A stretch of 64,000 nt of DNA, taken from Lepeophtheirus salmonis. Taxonomy: Eukaryota; Arthropoda; Copepoda; Siphonostomatoida; Caligidae. The stretch spans positions 23,378,002 through 23,442,001 of the forward strand of contig NC_052139.2 of the NCBI RefSeq assembly GCF_016086655.4. Direction: 5' to 3'. This document shows, one piece after another, positions 59,831 through 64,000 of the stretch. Positions within the stretch are counted from its first letter, which is position 1. Each line of letters opens with the position of its first letter. The notes under the pieces were generated by a model that had not been told where the DNA came from, made no database searches, and saw only the letters and a program-made list of their open reading frames with translations. The position numbers and the translations under genes are program-made.

Positions 59831-62485
59831 TGACATATTGTATGTATTAACTGTAATCTCCAAGGTATTAATGCTCTTATAATTATTTTTTCCTATTTTG
59901 AAAGTTCAATTGTATAAACAAGCAAGGATCACAATAGTTTTTTAAAGTGACCCCTCTCAGCAGATATGTAGTCTTTCAAAGTTACAAATACATACTTTTC
60001 TTTTTGAGTTACATTTACGAGGATTGAGATAATGCTCACATCTCTACTTATAAACGTAACTCCTTGTTGGAGTAGAACGGAGGATCGTCATCGGAGTGAT
60101 TATTGGCTATGTCCTTGCACTTCGTCAAAGCTGATTGTAGCTAGTCTAATGAAACGATATTACTAAAATATTCTACAAACTGCCATGTTGATTTCGGTGT
60201 TTTACTTTAACATTCCCAAAGAGCTCCCAATTCGGATCCCTGATTATGGTAATATAAACTGCAGAATTATGAGGTTAAACTAAACTAACAAAAAACTTAA
60301 TTTGTGTTAGTAAATTCAAAAATACTCAACTCTAAAAATATTATTTGAAGTTATTTACATATTATGTACACCATGAAAAATTGTCTATTATATCAAATTG
60401 TAGTCAATTTGACATTAGTTGACTATATTGTAATAAATTGGACCTCTCTTCATATTTAGGTATTTATCACCCTAAAAATATTTTAACACATTTTTCATGA
60501 ATTTTTTTAAATACAAATATCTCTCTATTTGTTGTTTTACTTAAAGCTTTAAAGCAAAGTTGCGTAACGAATTCGACGTGATCAATGTTTGTAAAAAAAT
60601 TGTTGTAATCATGGGAATTAGGGAATTTACTTTTATGATTATGAGATATAATTAAAGCTTTCAGTTAGTTGACACAATATGACTGAAGGGAGTAAAATAT
60701 CTGTAATTTTTCAATAAATCTTGCTAATTATCGTAAAATATCTCTAAAAGTTACACTAATTCAACTTAAGAGCCAATTAGTGAATAAAAAATAACATATG
60801 AATCTTGGGATGATTAAAAACATCCATGAACATATTTTTTATCGAAGAATTAACAATTCAGATATATTGATAAAATTTAGCAGGATTTTGGGATGTAGCA
60901 TCGAGAGTATGTACTGTATATAGTTCTCCCTGAAGTATAAAATATTCATATTTTTTATATAAGAAATAGTACATCCATAGTTCAAACATGTACATCAATC
61001 AAAGCCTTAGAATCTAGGCTATTAAAAAATTATCGGAACTTTAATATTTTTATCAACAACACCTATTTTGAACTGTATTTTTAGAAGGTTTCATTATTTT
61101 TTCTACACCGGTATAAAAGGAGTCCAAGCTTATCTCAGTTTTTTTTAGATGGAAAATCCGCGTTATATAAATTCTCGTTGTACAGGGACTTTTTGAGTAC
61201 TAAAACTCGTAGAATGGGAGGAATTATTTTTCAGAGTAAATTTATGCTATTCTTTTTTATTTTTGAAGAATGGTTAGGATTTTTAAGAACATTGTATTAT
61301 CCATAAATGGTTTTAAATAATGTATGCCAGACATGATCATTGTAAAATTTAATCTGAATTGTGTATTTACTTGATTTTAAATCGGTTGCTTCAATACTGT
61401 AAAATTAAAAATAATCGGAACTCAACTATATTTATTTTCTTTTTTAAATCCGTTTAGTAGTGACAGTCCAAAGAACTGCTCCCAAAGACTGATAGGACCC
61501 ATTTTAAGACTTGGCAGGACCAGTTAAATATGGACTCACACACCACTATCTATGTCCATGAATAATAATTTATTTAATTATTTTTTTAAAGCCATTTTCT
61601 AAAAATAACCATTGACAAACAAATGGTCTAGTTCTTTTGTTTCCCCATTTTTCTATAACTTAAGGATCATTTGATAAAATAGGATATAAGCTATTGTGAT
61701 TCATTTAGAAAAGGAAATTGAATACAAATGTATATATCATGTCAAATTTCGTATGTTTAAGTTACTGACTCTACAAACGCTTGTAAAGTAATACGTATAT
61801 GTCAAATTTAAACCCTTATTGTGCTTTTAAAATAGAGTCCACTTATGTTTTTTTTCGCTATGGAATGTTAAAAACGCGTGACGTCAAAATGTAACAAAGA
61901 AAATTAGTTTGGTCAATTTCTAAGAATAAAGCCAATACTCGCTTTTATGGATATAACTATCTTTAAAAAAATGTATGTACATATATTCAGTACACTTGTT
62001 CTGAGGTTGTAAGCGACTAATTTTTATAATTCTAGTGATATTGTAAACCAATGCTTTCAAACCTTTCAGATTCAACAACTCATTTGAGAATAAACAATGA
62101 GAAAACCACACCAATTATTAAAATATACTATATATAGACTCATTTTTTTGTGCAAGCACCTGTCATATATTCGATTATGAATTATAGATTGTTTATTCGT
62201 AAAGTAATAATAAATTTCGTTAATTCTTTATCAAAGAAGAAAATCATCCGCCCACCATGATGCTTGAGGTCCTTTTAAGAACAGTGGCGCGACTAACATA
62301 AAACAGAAGCAAAACAAGTTCAGTATTACTTACTCAAACGTTGAGATTAGTTACTTAGAGATCAGTTACATTTAGTTCCATAGTTGAATTTTTATAACTG
62401 CATTAATATGTTGTTAACTATGTTTGATAAAATATGGACATGCGGCTCAAAATCCATTAACGTCCCCTGAACATTGGTCTCACGA

Positions 62486-62580
62486 CTAGGGCTGTAGAGT
62501 CAGTACATAAAATGCCCCACTCTGATTATACTATTCTGAATGTTACCGACTCAGATTTCACGACCCACTCCAACACATAG
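62486..62580. mobile_element. Small MITE with AGGGCTGTAGAGTC ends
   Basis: Begins ctagggctgtagagtc and ends ccactccaacacatag; inverted, the end reads ctatgtgttggagtgg, an imperfect inverted repeat. agggctgtRgagtcRg is a common MITE end in many animal genomes. No target-site duplication is visible. Confidence 0.4.
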
Positions 62581-63213
62581 TTTTTAAAAATATATTTTGT
62601 ATACTATATAAGTACTATTGAATCATTTGATTCTAGACATTATAAATAGAGATTTAACTTTTACGGATTAATTAGTTATAATTAGTAAATATTTGTGTCA
62701 GGTATAAAGAAATTATTTGAGATTTAAGTTTCTGAAAATAATTTATGGACTCGTAACTCACTTATAAAACGCGAGATACACATCACTGAAATCCCATCTA
62801 TTTGAAAAAAAAAATTAATGTGTTTTTACTACAACTGTATTATAAGACATTCAAGAACAATATGCAAATTGTGAACATTTCTAGTTTACACCCAGTATCT
62901 GCCTAAGAATCTTTGCCTATTTATTCATTTTTTTCCCCTGATCAATGAACAATAAACATACATAATATGTATATGTTTAGTCTTTCCTTCTACGATATGC
63001 ATTGTTGACTTACATGCATTTCAGCGGTCAATATTTGGGGTTGAGTAGTTAGAATGGATTATAACGTTTCTTTTATTTTGTAAATTTTTTTATCTCAAAA
63101 TGAAAATACATTTTGGCCAAAAAATAAATATTATTATACTAACTACGGGCTTAGTAGTTGCTTCATAATCTTGCTTTCCCCTATAAATTTGAAAATGTAT
63201 TAATACTTATGAT

Positions 63214-63401
63214 TAGTGATGTATCGGTCCTTATTTAGAAAAAGGACTGCATTCTGATCCAGTTTAGTCCCATCTCAAACTCCAATTATTCCTTATTTGG
63301 CTTAATAAATCATCGATCATTTTATGAAAAAATAAAAGAATCGACAAATAAGAACCTGCCCTAAGGACTGAACTAAATAAATAAGGCCCAGCACAACACC
63401 A
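63214..63401. mobile_element. hAT-like MITE, GTGTCGRTCC-end family
   Basis: About 188 bp, starting tagtgatgtatcggtcc and ending with the inverse of tggtgttgtgctgggcc. Flanks are cttatgat and cttctgat (7 of 8). The interior has repeated ggact/agtcc words and an inverted gtccttattt / aaataaataagg pair, as in the copy at 24191-24522. Confidence 0.55.
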
Positions 63402-64000
63402 CTTCTGATATATCCTAATAAATGATTAAGTGTATATGTTGTGTACAAGATGCAACTTGTATAAACACTGATTCAAGTTGCAATAAAAAAATGAAGAATT
63501 TTGAGTAGTTTTGTAATGAGGACAATTTAACATTTTATATTAATATTATTATGTTGACTTTTTATATGAAAAAGACTACTTGGTCATTAAAAATTCCATG
63601 GCACATTTTCTTAATTCATAATAAATAAATCATTTTTAAAAATGACAGCACAATACGTGACAATCAGCATGTAGAAGTAGTCGCAGGTTGGGTTAAATTC
63701 TAAAGTTATCCTGGAAGTAAGGTCAGTTGCTATCATACATTGTAATAGTAAGGAACGTGGGTTTACTGTCGAAAAAAATACTGCTAAAAAAGGGTTTGAC
63801 ATTATAGGGTATAAATTTTCACTAATTGCAATTTAGCTCTTGCCTTTTAAAAAAATAAGTTAATTGCTTCAATTTCTAATATACAAAAAAGGCTTTCTTT
63901 TTCAACTCATTTTCATTATTTGAAATTTGAAAAATAATTTGAATACAAATAACTCCACTGATAACTGTGTTGGAGAACCAAAGTTGGTGTCATCAGATTT

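Noticed and set aside
1..64000. CRISPR arrays, bacterial operons, ribosome binding sites
   Set aside because: Spliced animal genes and animal transposons show the window is eukaryotic; the only tandem repeats have no unique spacers.

Overview
This window looks like nuclear DNA from an invertebrate animal. It is very AT-rich, gene-poor and crowded with decayed DNA transposons. The only protein-coding genes I can support are two innexins (gap-junction channel subunits of protostome-type animals), both on the minus strand with several introns. The combination of innexins, abundant mariner/maT and hAT relics and low GC suggests an arthropod. My best guess is a parasitic copepod such as a sea louse, but that is inference and no species-diagnostic sequence was identified.

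Layout. Positions 1-12.2 kb hold no gene I can support: a hAT-type transposase relic at about 2.0-2.5 kb, a short hAT-like MITE at 3.87-4.03 kb, and several copies of a dispersed repeat. From 23.3 kb down to 12.85 kb runs innexin gene 1, with six recognisable exons whose splice phases all agree. Its introns contain a maT/mariner relic (about 22.0-22.7 kb), a hAT-like MITE (20.99-21.31 kb) and T-rich arrays. From 23.3 to 46 kb there is only repeat-rich sequence: MITEs, a roughly 140-bp-period tandem array at 32.3-32.9 kb, mariner relics near 33.7, 34.2-35.2 and 42.1-42.4 kb, and a 26-bp tandem repeat at 45.2 kb. Innexin gene 2 runs from 48.93 kb down to 46.05 kb in three recognisable exons. From 49 to 64 kb there is a minus-strand maT relic (53.35-54.28 kb), a hAT-like MITE with an intact target-site duplication (55.27-55.82 kb) and more repeats.

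The two innexins form a same-strand tandem pair about 23 kb apart and share the four-transmembrane plan, the YYQWV motif and the paired cysteines in the extracellular loops. Gene 2 has fewer introns, one intron at a different site, and a long acidic-then-basic C-terminal tail that gene 1 lacks. The first coding exon of both genes, with the initiator Met, was not found. No RNA gene, CRISPR array or complete autonomous transposon was recognised. Exon limits come from reading GT/AG sites and codon phase by eye.
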